Of a DNA stretch of 64,000 nt, positions 62,101-64,000 are shown in pieces. Source of the stretch: Halichondria panicea (lineage: Eukaryota > Porifera > Demospongiae > Suberitida > Halichondriidae); contig NC_087393.1 of the NCBI RefSeq assembly GCF_963675165.1, forward strand, positions 4,283,502 through 4,347,501, written 5' to 3'. Positions within the stretch are counted from its first letter, which is position 1; every line of letters starts with the position of its first letter. The position numbers and the translations under genes were made by a program. A model generated the notes under the pieces. That model was not told where the DNA came from. It did not search any database and was given only the letters and a program-made list of their open reading frames with translations.

Positions 62101-63981
62101 CGTTTCTGATAGTTGTATGAGTGGTTATTTGTGTCCCACACTCGTTTGGCTTAGTGCTAATAGCTCTAAGCTAGAATGTGCATTTAAATAAAATACTCGT
62201 TGAGTACATTCCATGTGCTGTTGTCCAGACTACCTTGCATTGAATAAGGCACTGATGCATGTGCTGCTTTTTGTTTATTATGTAATCTTTATTACTTATT
62301 ACATAATTCATGGCCTTTTGAGTTGTTAGGCTTGCTTGTGTTATACATGTCAGCAAAATGTTGGCTACATGATCTAGGAATTTGCACCATGGGAATAAGG
62401 TGTTGATAACATGGTTGTCACAAGAATTAGGTAAACAGTTTGCTCATGAATATTCATGATTTTCTTATAATGATTTTTGTAAGTGCCATGATAAAAGTTT
62501 GAAGCACATAAATGATATGCATCAATCTGTATGACAAGTATCAGTCTTTAAAAGATTTTCTAGTGGAAGCTCTGAGCGATCATCAAGTTATTAGAATCAA
62601 CACTAACTAGTAGTCGTTTTAAACTTCCAAAAATACTTCTAGCTGTGTGTTTTTGCTCTTATATGATGCTTCTTGCTTCTTACTATTCTGGAGGGCGGAT
62701 CGAAGCGGTTTTTTCTTTCCAGGCCAAGAAACTCTAATACGTAGACTAACTCTACTTAAAATGGTGGTCAGAGCCTAGTTGGGCGTGGCCCGACCGTCCC
62801 TGACGGGAGGTCGGGTTACAAGCTTATCTGGGATTTGTCCTGCTGCATTATGTAACACTGCTATGAATATTGTTATTCTCAAGTAGGTGTTAACTGACTT
62901 GATGACGTGTAGACCACAGCATACACTGCATGCGGTTTCGTAACTAGATGCAAACGGAAGTGTAACTAAGCACATGAAAAATGCTTCAATCTGATAGGGC
63001 GCCACTATAGTGGCGCTAGAACAAATCCCAGATAGGCTTGCAACCCGACCTCCCGTCAGGGACGGTTCAGCCATGCCCAACTAGTCAGAGCCAAGGAAAA
63101 CAGCCTCTGTGAGCTTTCAGTACCAAATATCTCTTCGACCCGCCCTGCATATAGTGAAGCTACAGTAGGCTATACCTAAGCTAACTAGTAAAAATGTCTA
63201 TTCGAGCCATGAAATGACTACTGCGTTTCAGCTGGACTTCTAGCTCATTCTAGCTGCTCACGATCACTAGATCTAGCTCATGATTAATTAATGAGCAAAC
63301 AAACAGTTTATCTTAACTGCAATGGCAATCTTTGACATCTTTAATTGACTTCTGTACTGTAAACACGAGTTAAAAGCCTATAGAAGCTGTTTGTTGCCGT
63401 TACATTGTAACTGTTGGGCAGTTACAGCTGGAATAGACGTACAAACACACACACAGTCAGCTAAACCATATTCCTCGTACGGCTACGCCTCGAAGGGATA
63501 CATTGTATTCAATGAAACATTCATACGTATACGTAATTGATCCTATATTACTGCATGCTCGTGCTTGCTTAACCACCCCTCCCTGTACAGGCTCATGTAT
63601 TGATCCTATTACTGCATGCTCGTGCTTGCTTAACCACCCCTCCCTGTACAGGCTCATGTATTGATCCTATTGCTGCATGCTCGTGCTTGCTTAACCACCC
63701 CTCCCTGTACAGGCTCATGTATTGATCCTATATCACTGCATGCTCGTGCTTGCTTAACCACCCCTCCCTGTACAGGCTCATGTATTTATCCTATTGCTGC
63801 ATGCTCGTGCTTGCTTAACCACCCCCTCCCTGTACAGGCTCTGGAGGACCTCATACAGAGGGAGAAGAAGAGACTGGAACGCAGCAGGAGCAAGTTCCCC
63901 GTGCTACAGGCCAGCAGACTCAGGGAGCTCATGGACGAGAGTCGACTCAGCCAGAAGATGGACAGAACTGAGATTGAGAGA
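23131..63981 (+). CDS. LRRK: LRRK-type Roco protein (ARM-ANK-LRR-Roc-COR), 3' end outside window
   Basis: 31 exons, 1940 residues in view. Exons start at 23131, 23557, 23936, 24222, 24603, 26368, 26639, 26917, 27340, 27651, 28478, 28941, 29269, 29916, 30253, 30477, 31172, 31580, 31971, 32315, 32876, 34642, 35403, 36028, 36519, 37140, 37515, 38152, 38399, 39973 and 63838; phase closes throughout. Residues 1-760 form armadillo-like helices (for example SAGLKALSNLLRN). About 764-859 are ankyrin-like (VLIEIGADVNHAEDTDTPIC). About 860-1300 are Ser/Arg-rich and probably disordered. LRRs run to about 1644 (LDLSSNLLTGL, LNLSNNQLDEFP). The Roc GTPase has P-loop GAAAKGKT at 1690-1697, switch II WDFAGQKEFYSTH and the G4-like VGTHID. 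The COR start VPSNYL continues after the long intron as ALEDLIQREKKRLERSRSKF. The ARM N-terminus points to the LRRK2 rather than LRRK1 type. The kinase domain would lie beyond the right edge. In animals such proteins are GTP-regulated kinases of vesicle and cytoskeletal signalling. Confidence 0.93.
25027..25870. repeat. Minisatellite, about 15 units of 45-60 bp, in LRRK intron 5
   Basis: Units share CCATTACTGTGTGCCTTGAA, an optional CCGAGGGAAC, then CTCTTTCACTTCCTAGTGTA and ACCACC. Length variants come from losing the CCGAGGGAAC part or gaining a TA in CCATATTACTG. Each unit carries a pyrimidine stretch ending in TAG, an acceptor-like string, inside an intron between exons at 24,603 and 26,368. 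Confidence 0.92.
26220..26355. repeat. CA/CCCCAC-rich low-complexity tract
   Basis: Simple CACACA and CCCCCCAC runs directly before the LRRK exon at 26,368, forming part of its pyrimidine-rich acceptor region. Similar tracts precede the exons at 23,557, 24,222 and 31,580. Confidence 0.8.
29625..29820. mobile_element. Foldback MITE family C, copy 2
   Basis: Ends TACCGTATAGCGGGTAATTT and AAATTACCCGCTATACGGTA, arms continuing to CGTGGG and TACCCCACGA. Internal AACGTAGGCGTGGCTTA and GAACGTATGAATGCAGTGTA match copy 1. It lies in an LRRK intron. A small internal duplication (GGTAATGAGACTA) is present. Confidence 0.85.
34901..35287. mobile_element. Non-autonomous transposon remnant with CAGTGGCGTAGGAAG end
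   Basis: The left end CAGTGGCGTAGGAAGCACGG is of a type common among hAT-like elements. The right end CTTCCTATACTCCTCTG is an imperfect complement. Sub-terminal GGGTGCTGGAGCACCCCC and CAGCACCCCCTTAC agree. No transposase frame is seen. It lies in the LRRK intron between the LRR exons at 34,642 and 35,403. Confidence 0.55.
36706..37139 (+). other. GC-AG intron in LRRK
   Basis: The LRR frame ...DNKLKE must join IPKEIGRLSS..., which places the 5' splice site at GAG|GCAAGT (36,706) and the acceptor at TATGTAG (37,137-37,139). GCAAGT after AG is the consensus of the minor GC-AG class. No GT donor in the vicinity keeps the frame. The intron carries the family C-like MITE at 36,825-37,062. Confidence 0.8.
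36825..37062. mobile_element. Foldback MITE, family C-like, diverged
   Basis: Left end TACCGTATAGCGGGAAATTT, right end AAGTTTCCCGCTATGGT. Arms continue with CGTGAGGTGCAAAATTTTGC and GCAAAAATTTGCACCCGTG. The terminal motif is shared with copies at 15,989 and 29,625 but the interior differs, so this may be a related subfamily. Confidence 0.75.
38640..39460. repeat. Tandem TACATACA/ATCACTTGAA satellite split by a MITE
   Basis: Irregular units with CACTTGAATACATACATACA occupy 38,640-38,769 and resume at 39,351-39,455. The break is the inverted-repeat element at 38,770-39,350: left end GTACCGTACTCTACCGAGAT, right end its complement ending GAGTACGGTAC, arms including ACGCCCACCC and GGTGGGCGTAA. 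TACTTTCCATCACTT lies on both sides. Inside the element a 33-bp unit (TACAAGTCAAGATTCTGCAT...) is present twice near 39,029-39,094. Confidence 0.75.
40437..41417 (+). CDS. Multi-pass membrane protein, intronic array copy 1 (possible TspO/MBR relative)
   Basis: Single-exon gene of 326 aa (324 from the second Met at 40,443, MESEKIDQ, which matches the other copies). About eight membrane segments are apparent. A Trp-rich block LTPAGWIFKIWGLVYTWQ is followed by VIWIIYGWSFVFRPATPRAI. Family-invariant stretches RETPALSSTKKFKIDLYL and AHWGVEEDNRNPIFT are present. PAGWTF..WG.IY resembles Trp-rich TspO/MBR-like proteins, but overall similarity is not proven and no substrate can be named. The C-terminus is unusual: DNA coding for FVRPLAVPKTK is partly duplicated just downstream, giving the tail ICIICTYSGCSKN from the out-of-frame repeat. 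It lies inside the 23.8-kb LRRK intron, same strand as LRRK. Confidence 0.85.
   Translation: MIMESEKIDQYRPTTTVRVLEFVSLLVATVLVVVMFILSILSNFPHIGVGFKNGTTEVSDIFYTQLTPAGWIFKIWGLVYTWQVIWIIYGWSFVFRPATPRAISFVTYILYSIGQLCNIAWTYLWGNLYTAASFGVAVVLSLILYSTLVAQAIHLYRETPALSSTKKFKIDLYLTRIIVLNSIAIYIAWVAIATELNFVILLVYYCGVDDTTAVTIDLACLLIVIIVYFILENTLFDRFARFVFIFYPSLIWAFTGIVSAHWGVEEDNRNPIFTLVLLVLCIVLFIVRIILWIVFAFVRPLAVPKTKPPLRDFICIICTYSGCSKN
41418..42929. other. Gap in the array, no gene seen
   Basis: AT-rich spacer between array copies 1 and 2. A 29-bp perfect hairpin (arm CTTTCCATATCCAC) lies at about 41,796-41,824. No open frame resembles a known protein. Confidence 0.5.
42930..43440. repeat. Dispersed repeat, uninterrupted copy
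   Basis: Contains CGGTGCGCATGCGC, GTGTCTGTGTAGACTGC, GGATTTGCAAAATAATGCTT, TGGCATCAATCGTTTTTAA and CGGTGCTTTCATTAAT, in the same order as at 2195-3236. There the element is interrupted by a LINE tail and a pogo-like MITE. Confidence 0.6.
43594..44547 (+). CDS. Multi-pass membrane protein, intronic array copy 2
   Basis: Single-exon gene; 317 aa from MESKKIDQYRP, the start matching the family (the frame is open upstream to 43,540). Very close to copy 1: identical RPTTTVRVLEFVSLLVAT, SNFPHIGVGFKNGT and TYLWGNLYTAASFGVAV, so 1 and 2 are a recent tandem pair. About eight membrane segments, the LTPAGWTFTIWGLVYTWQ block, RETPALSSTKKFKID and AHWGVEEDNRNPIFT are all intact. FKNGT is a possible N-glycosylation site in the first loop. 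The C-terminus SLGDLFCSICLKK differs from copy 1. Plus strand, within the LRRK intron. Confidence 0.85.
   Translation: MESKKIDQYRPTTTVRVLEFVSLLVATLLVVVMLIFSILSNFPHIGVGFKNGTKEVSDIFYTQLTPAGWTFTIWGLVYTWQVIWIIYGWSFVFRPATPRAISFVTYILYSIGQLCNIAWTYLWGNLYTAASFGVAVAFSLILCASLVAQAIHLYRETPALSSTKKFKIDFYIARIVVLNSIAIYVLWVAIASELNFVILLVYYYGVDDTTAVTIDLACLLIIIISYFILENTFFDRFARFIFIVYPVFIWAFSGIVSAHWGVEEDNRNPIFTLVLLVLCIVLFIVRIILWIVYAFVRPLAVPKTSLGDLFCSICLKK
44548..46132. other. Gap between convergent array copies 2 and 3
   Basis: No gene recognised. Holds an inverted repeat at about 44,792-44,866 (GGGGTTTATGACA and TGTCATAAACCCC) and foldback family A copy 2 at 45,722-45,925. This is where the array changes orientation. 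Confidence 0.5.
45722..45925. mobile_element. Foldback repeat family A, copy 2
   Basis: CATAAATACTGCAAGCTGAT, AAAGGAAGTGTTCTATCCAA, GGGCTAGTAGAACCCTCACT, AACCAGCCCTTTGGGCTTCT and AACTTCCTAAACCGTGTCTA occur in the same order as in 3405-3740, with a shorter left part and an AT-rich expansion in the loop. Confidence 0.65.
46133..47101 (-). CDS. Multi-pass membrane protein, intronic array copy 3
   Basis: Single-exon gene of 322 aa. The N-terminus is longer and more divergent than other copies (MENVIESEKGSIENENVSQY), then joins the family at YRVLEFIFLLLTTIILG. The ITPAGWTFTIWGIIYTAQ block, RETPALSSTKKFKIDLYL, ENTILDRFARFVFIVYP and AHWGVEEDNRNPIFT are intact. About eight membrane segments. The C-terminus TSKIACQLCDV is unlike the PKPKIVV end of copies 5-9. 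It is the most distinct minus-strand copy and probably the oldest of them. Antisense to LRRK, within its intron. Confidence 0.85.
   Translation of the reverse strand: MENVIESEKGSIENENVSQYKPTQTYRVLEFIFLLLTTIILGVALLASSLSNVEGAGFKNTTGAISDIYYTQITPAGWTFTIWGIIYTAQVLWIIYGWSFVFRPATPQAISFVTYIFYGFANICNLIWIYLWGNLYPEVAFGIIALCSISLYATVIAQAIHLYRETPALSSTKKFKIDLYLSRIIVLNSVAIYAAWVTTATQLNFVILLVYYGGVDATTASTVGLSILLVAIIVYFILENTILDRFARFVFIVYPLFIWAFSGALSAHWGVEEDNRNPIFTLVLLVLCVVLFIVRIILWIVFAFVRPLAVPTSKIACQLCDV
47102..48342. other. Gap between array copies 3 and 4, with a tandem duplication
   Basis: A 103-109-bp unit is present twice in tandem (47,231-47,333 and 47,334-47,442), containing GAGCTGTTCAATCTGGTTGC and GTCATTAAACGAGATTGTCA. 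No gene is recognised in the remainder. Confidence 0.7.
48343..49272 (-). CDS. Multi-pass membrane protein, intronic array copy 4
   Basis: Single-exon gene; start taken at MESEKVSPYRP (49,272, 309 aa) because all copies share it, although the frame is open to 49,383. Family blocks ITPAGWTFSVWGVIYTAQ, RETPALSSTKKFKIDLYL, ENTILDRFARFVFVVYP and AHWGVEEDNRNPIFT are intact. FRNGT is a possible N-glycosylation site. The C-terminus PKLRYSSVCR differs from copies 5-9. The leader upstream (GAAACAACTAGCCACCTGTT) is shared with copies 5, 7, 8 and 9 and suggests common 5' regulatory DNA. Antisense to LRRK. Confidence 0.85.
   Translation of the reverse strand: MESEKVSPYRPTLTYRVLEFIFLLLTTIILGLTFLTSILSNVEGAGFRNGTGEVSDIYYTEITPAGWTFSVWGVIYTAQVIWIVYGWSFVFRPATPRAISFVTYIFYGFANLCNIIWVYLWGNLYAQVAFGLIVLCGISLYATLVAQAIHLYRETPALSSTKKFKIDLYLTRIIVLNSLAIYASWLTVATQLNFVILLVYYGGVDATTASTVGLSILLVVIIVYFILENTILDRFARFVFVVYPLFIWAFTGAVSAHWGVEEDNRNPIFTVVLLVLCIVLFIVRIILWIVFAFVRPLAVPKLRYSSVCR
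49964..52257 (-). pseudogene. Intronic array copy 5, broken by deletion and 1.37-kb insertion
   Basis: Nearly identical to copy 7 (55,556-56,476). Reading from 52,257, MESVKVSPYRPTLTYRVLEF runs to LLLTTI and then enters foreign DNA at 52,173. The gene resumes at about 50,802 and continues through MNRTGEVSDSYNTQ and ITPAGWTFSVWGVIYTAQ. Near 50,455 the sequence CAATCAGTGGCG replaces CAATCACAGTGGCG of the intact copies, a 2-bp loss that shifts the frame. The remainder is open in the other frame to 49,964 (PKPKIVV). The single-exon gene is therefore disrupted twice. It is the only dead copy of the nine. Confidence 0.92.
50803..52173. mobile_element. 1.37-kb insertion in array copy 5, containing a long foldback
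   Basis: The gene sequence breaks after AGGATGATT at 50,802 and resumes at GATTGTAGTCAG (52,174), so GATT is at both edges as a short duplication or microhomology. The right half (about 51,630-52,177) is a foldback: arms of about 120 bp starting AATCCGACTAGAAAAACATT, with a loop near 51,760-52,050. The left part holds a GTAAAACC...GGTTTTAC hairpin at the edge and a run of AAGT repeats near 51,065-51,095. No transposase frame is recognised; the whole may be composite. Confidence 0.75.
52624..52757. mobile_element. Foldback MITE family B, copy 2
   Basis: Ends CAGAGGAGGTACGACACAAG and CTCGTGTCGGACCTCCTCTG. Flanks ATTCACACC (52,615-52,623) and AGTCACACC (52,758-52,766) agree at 8 of 9 positions, supporting the 9-bp target duplication seen for the copy at 7241. 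Confidence 0.8.
53334..53564. mobile_element. Foldback MITE family D, copy 1 (degenerate)
   Basis: Starts TAGTTGGGCGGAGCCCGACC and ends AGGCTTGAAACCCGACCAAC then TA. Arms include AAGCTTATCTGGGATTTGTC. A better preserved copy with an exact target duplication is at 62,776-63,083. Confidence 0.75.
53849..54769 (-). CDS. Multi-pass membrane protein, intronic array copy 6
   Basis: Single-exon gene of 306 aa from MESEKVSPYRPTLTYRVLEF (54,769); the frame is open upstream to 54,871, but the shared start is preferred. Differs from most copies in ITPAAWTFAVWGVIYTAQ (PAAW for PAGW), as does copy 8, its partner in the duplication. About eight membrane segments, RETPALSSTKKFKIDLYL, AHWGVEEDNRNPIFT and the PKPKIVV end are intact. 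The 5' leader differs from copies 4, 5, 7, 8 and 9 just upstream of the start. Antisense to LRRK. Confidence 0.87.
   Translation of the reverse strand: MESEKVSPYRPTLTYRVLEFIFLLLTTIILGVTFLTSILSNVEGAGFRNGTGDVSDIYYTQITPAAWTFAVWGVIYTAQVLWIVYGWSFVFRPATPRAISFVTYIFYGFANLCTITWVYLWGNLYAQVAFGLIVLCGISLYATVIAQAIHLYRETPALSSTKKFKIDLYLSRIIVLNSIAIYASWLTVATQINFIILLVYYGGVDATTASTVGLSILLVVIIVYFILENTILDRFARFVFVVYPLFIWAFTGAVSAHWGVEEDNRNPIFTLVLLVLCIVLFIVRIILWIVFAFVRPLAVPKPKIVV
54770..55555. other. Spacer between array copies 6 and 7
   Basis: The right part (from about 55,050) repeats 49,458-49,960, marking the left boundary of duplication block B. No gene recognised. Confidence 0.6.
55556..56476 (-). CDS. Multi-pass membrane protein, intronic array copy 7
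   Basis: Single-exon gene of 306 aa starting MESVKVSPYRPTLTYRVLEF. It is the intact partner of dead copy 5, sharing MESVKV, FMN.TGEVSDSYNTQI, VNYGGVDPTTAGTVGLS, GVEKDNQNPIFT and FVRPLVVPKPKIVV. These substitutions (EKDNQN for EEDNRN, SYNTQ for IYYTQ) set the 5/7 pair apart from the rest. The Trp block reads IGPAAWTFAVWGVIYTAQ. About eight membrane segments. Antisense to LRRK. Confidence 0.87.
   Translation of the reverse strand: MESVKVSPYRPTLTYRVLEFIFLLLTTIILGLTLLTGLLSNIEGAGFMNITGEVSDSYNTQIGPAAWTFAVWGVIYTAQVIWIVYGWSFVFRPATPRAISFVTYIFYGFANLCSIVWTYTWGNLYPQVAFAFIALCGISLYATVIAQAIHLYRETPALSSTKKFKIDLYLTRIIVLNSVAIYASWLTAATQLNFVIVLVNYGGVDPTTAGTVGLSILLVVIIIYFILENTILDRFARFVFVVYPLLIWAFTGIVSAHWGVEKDNQNPIFTLVLLVLCIVLFIVRIILWIVFAFVRPLVVPKPKIVV
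56843..56975. mobile_element. Foldback MITE family B, copy 3 (by segmental duplication)
   Basis: Same ends and flanks as the copy at 52,624-52,757, with one base fewer in the interior. It was copied with block B rather than inserted independently. Confidence 0.8.
57539..57816. mobile_element. Foldback MITE family D, copy 2 (by segmental duplication)
   Basis: Same as 53,334-53,564 but longer by about 47 bp; TAGTTGGGCAGAGCCCGACC on the left and AAACCCGACCAACTA on the right. The block A copy probably lost the internal stretch. Confidence 0.7.
58084..59004 (-). CDS. Multi-pass membrane protein, intronic array copy 8
   Basis: Single-exon gene of 306 aa starting MESEKVSPYRPTMTYRVLEF. Nearly identical to copy 6, its duplication partner, including ITPAAWTFAVWGVIYTAQ and the LCTITWVYLWGNLYAQVAFG segment; differs at a few positions (VDAITAG, FVFIVYP). 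First membrane segment at about residues 18-40, Trp block at 60-78, charged RETPALSSTKKFKIDLYL loop at about 150-167, conserved AHWGVEEDNRNPIFT near 255-270, last membrane segment before PLAVPKPKIVV. All blocks intact. Antisense to LRRK. Confidence 0.87.
   Translation of the reverse strand: MESEKVSPYRPTMTYRVLEFIFLLLTTIILGVTFLTSILSNVEGAGFRNGTGEVSDIYYTQITPAAWTFAVWGVIYTAQVLWIVYGWSFVFRPATPRAISFVTYIFYGFANLCTITWVYLWGNLYAQVAFGLIVLCGISLYATLVAQAIHLYRETPALSSTKKFKIDLYLSRIIVLNSIAIYASWLTVATQINFVILLVYYGGVDAITAGTVGLSILLVVIIVYFILENTILDRFARFVFIVYPLFIWAFTGAVSAHWGVEEDNRNPIFTLVLLVLCIVLFIVRIILWIVFAFVRPLAVPKPKIVV
59061..59371. mobile_element. MITE with GACCAAGCAAAGTCAATTTG-type ends
   Basis: Left AGACCAAGCAAAGTCAATTT then GTAGTTTCTC; right AAGAAACTACAAATTGACTT then TGCATGGCC is the inverted counterpart. 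TA borders each side. No coding content. Confidence 0.7.
59370..60560. mobile_element. 1.2-kb non-autonomous transposon with 90-bp inverted ends and nested foldbacks
   Basis: The left arm TACAGAGTTTTTCAGGTTGC... runs to about 59,456; the right arm is the complement from about 60,468 to CTCTGTA at 60,560 (for example GCACGTGAGCAAAACATCAC). Inside is a second inverted pair (GACTGTTTGCGCATGCGC near 59,541 and its complement near 60,001). A copy of the CGGCCTGGGATCGAGGC terminal sequence of the MITE at 736-842 lies near 60,047. It looks like serial insertion. No transposase frame was recognised. Confidence 0.65.
60561..61143. other. Spacer downstream of array copy 9, no gene seen
   Basis: AT-rich flank sharing motifs with the other copies' 3' flanks (AGAGAGTCCA, TTTCTCTCACATAGCTATCT, TTAGATTTTGGAAGTTAATG). 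Confidence 0.5.
61144..62064 (-). CDS. Multi-pass membrane protein, intronic array copy 9
   Basis: Single-exon gene of 306 aa starting MESEKVSPYRPTLTYRVLEF. Carries ITPAGWTFAVWGVIYTAQ, RETPALSSTKKFKIDLYL, ENTILDRFARFVFVVYP, AHWGVEEDNRNPIFT and PKPKIVV. It has its own features: FRNGTQEISDIFYTQ, FGFIALFGILLYATV and AIYACWLTAATQLNFVILLI. About eight membrane segments. It is closest to the right end of the array and lies about 1.8 kb before the next LRRK exon. Antisense to LRRK. Confidence 0.87.
   Translation of the reverse strand: MESEKVSPYRPTLTYRVLEFIFLLLTTIILGVTFLTNILSNVEGAGFRNGTQEISDIFYTQITPAGWTFAVWGVIYTAQVLWIVYGWSFVFRPATPRAISFVTYIFYGFANLCNITWIYLWGNLYAQVAFGFIALFGILLYATVIAQAIHLYRETPALSSTKKFKIDLYLSRIIVLNSVAIYACWLTAATQLNFVILLIYYGGVDATTAGTVGLSILLVVIIVYFILENTILDRFARFVFVVYPLFIWAFSGIVSAHWGVEEDNRNPIFTVVLLVLCIVLFIVRIILWIVFAFVRPLAVPKPKIVV
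62065..62775. other. Spacer upstream of array copy 9, no gene seen
   Basis: The first 40 bp contain the shared leader (GTTCACAAAGAAAGCTA on the minus strand). The rest is AT-rich without recognised content. Confidence 0.5.
62776..63083. mobile_element. Foldback MITE family D, best-preserved copy with 9-bp target duplication
   Basis: Ends TAGTTGGGCGTGGCCCGACC and its near complement ending CATGCCCAACTA. Arms continue through GTCCCTGACGGGAGGTCGGG and AAGCTTATCTGGGATTTGT. GTCAGAGCC flanks both sides exactly (62,767-62,775 and 63,084-63,092). No coding potential. Confidence 0.88.
63537..63837. repeat. Minisatellite of 5 units, each with a splice-acceptor sequence
   Basis: Five units of 60-64 bp: TGATCCTAT..., CTGCATGCTCGTGCTTGCTT, AACCACCCCTCCCTGTACAG and GCTCATGTAT. 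The fifth unit ends CCCTGTACAG|GCTCTGGAGG, the true acceptor and exon start at 63,838. Units 1-4 carry the same pyrimidine tract and CAG followed by GCT, as decoy acceptors. Confidence 0.92.
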
Positions 63982-64000
63982 GTAAGCTATCATAACTGGT

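Noticed and set aside
63537-63837. Repeat-spacer look of the five 62-bp units
   Set aside because: Whole units are near identical, with no variable spacer; it is a minisatellite at an intron end.

Overview
The window is animal nuclear DNA: genes are split by GT-AG introns (one GC-AG), gene order mixes both strands, microsatellites and short palindromic transposons are common, and there are no operons or ribosome binding sites. The proteins are conserved in animals (USP22, NUBP1, a SENP protease, an LRRK/Roco protein). Short intergenic gaps, many foldback MITEs and an expanded single-exon membrane-protein family would fit an early-branching animal such as a sponge, but that is inference. All multi-exon models were built by eye from splice sites and reading phase; phase closes at every junction in the four complete genes and in the visible part of the fifth.

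Layout. 0.17-2.09 kb, minus: a broken SLC15/POT-type transporter with an in-frame TGA, two 1-nt frameshifts and a 107-bp MITE inserted in a coding exon. 2.1-4.3 kb: nested repeats (LINE tail, pogo/Tigger-like MITE, foldbacks). 4.3-9.0 kb, minus: a complete 12-exon USP22, the SAGA deubiquitinase. 9.4-13.5 kb, minus: a complete 8-exon NUBP1, a cytosolic Fe-S scaffold. 13.7-19.5 kb, plus: a large Gln-rich C2H2 zinc-finger gene that starts 210 bp from NUBP1, head to head. 19.7-23.1 kb, minus: a complete 8-exon SENP-type SUMO protease, tail to tail with the zinc-finger gene. 23.13 kb to the right edge, plus: an LRRK-type Roco gene (ARM, ANK, LRR, Roc, start of COR) that starts only 67 bp from SENP; its kinase end lies outside the window.

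The most striking feature is the LRRK intron from 40,028 to 63,837 (23.8 kb). It splits the Roc-COR junction and holds nine copies of one intronless multi-pass membrane-protein gene with a Trp-rich PAGWTF..WG.IY motif (possibly distant TspO/MBR relatives). Two copies are on the plus strand and seven on the minus strand. Eight are open; one (49,964-52,257) is broken by a 2-bp deletion and a 1.37-kb insertion. Copies 5+6 and 7+8, with their flanks, form a recent tandem duplication of a two-gene block. The acceptor that ends this intron lies in a minisatellite whose every unit carries the same acceptor sequence.

The conserved genes are housekeeping or signalling functions (chromatin deubiquitination, Fe-S assembly, deSUMOylation, Roco signalling). 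Nothing in the sequence ties them into one pathway; their shared feature is tight packing with two likely bidirectional promoters.
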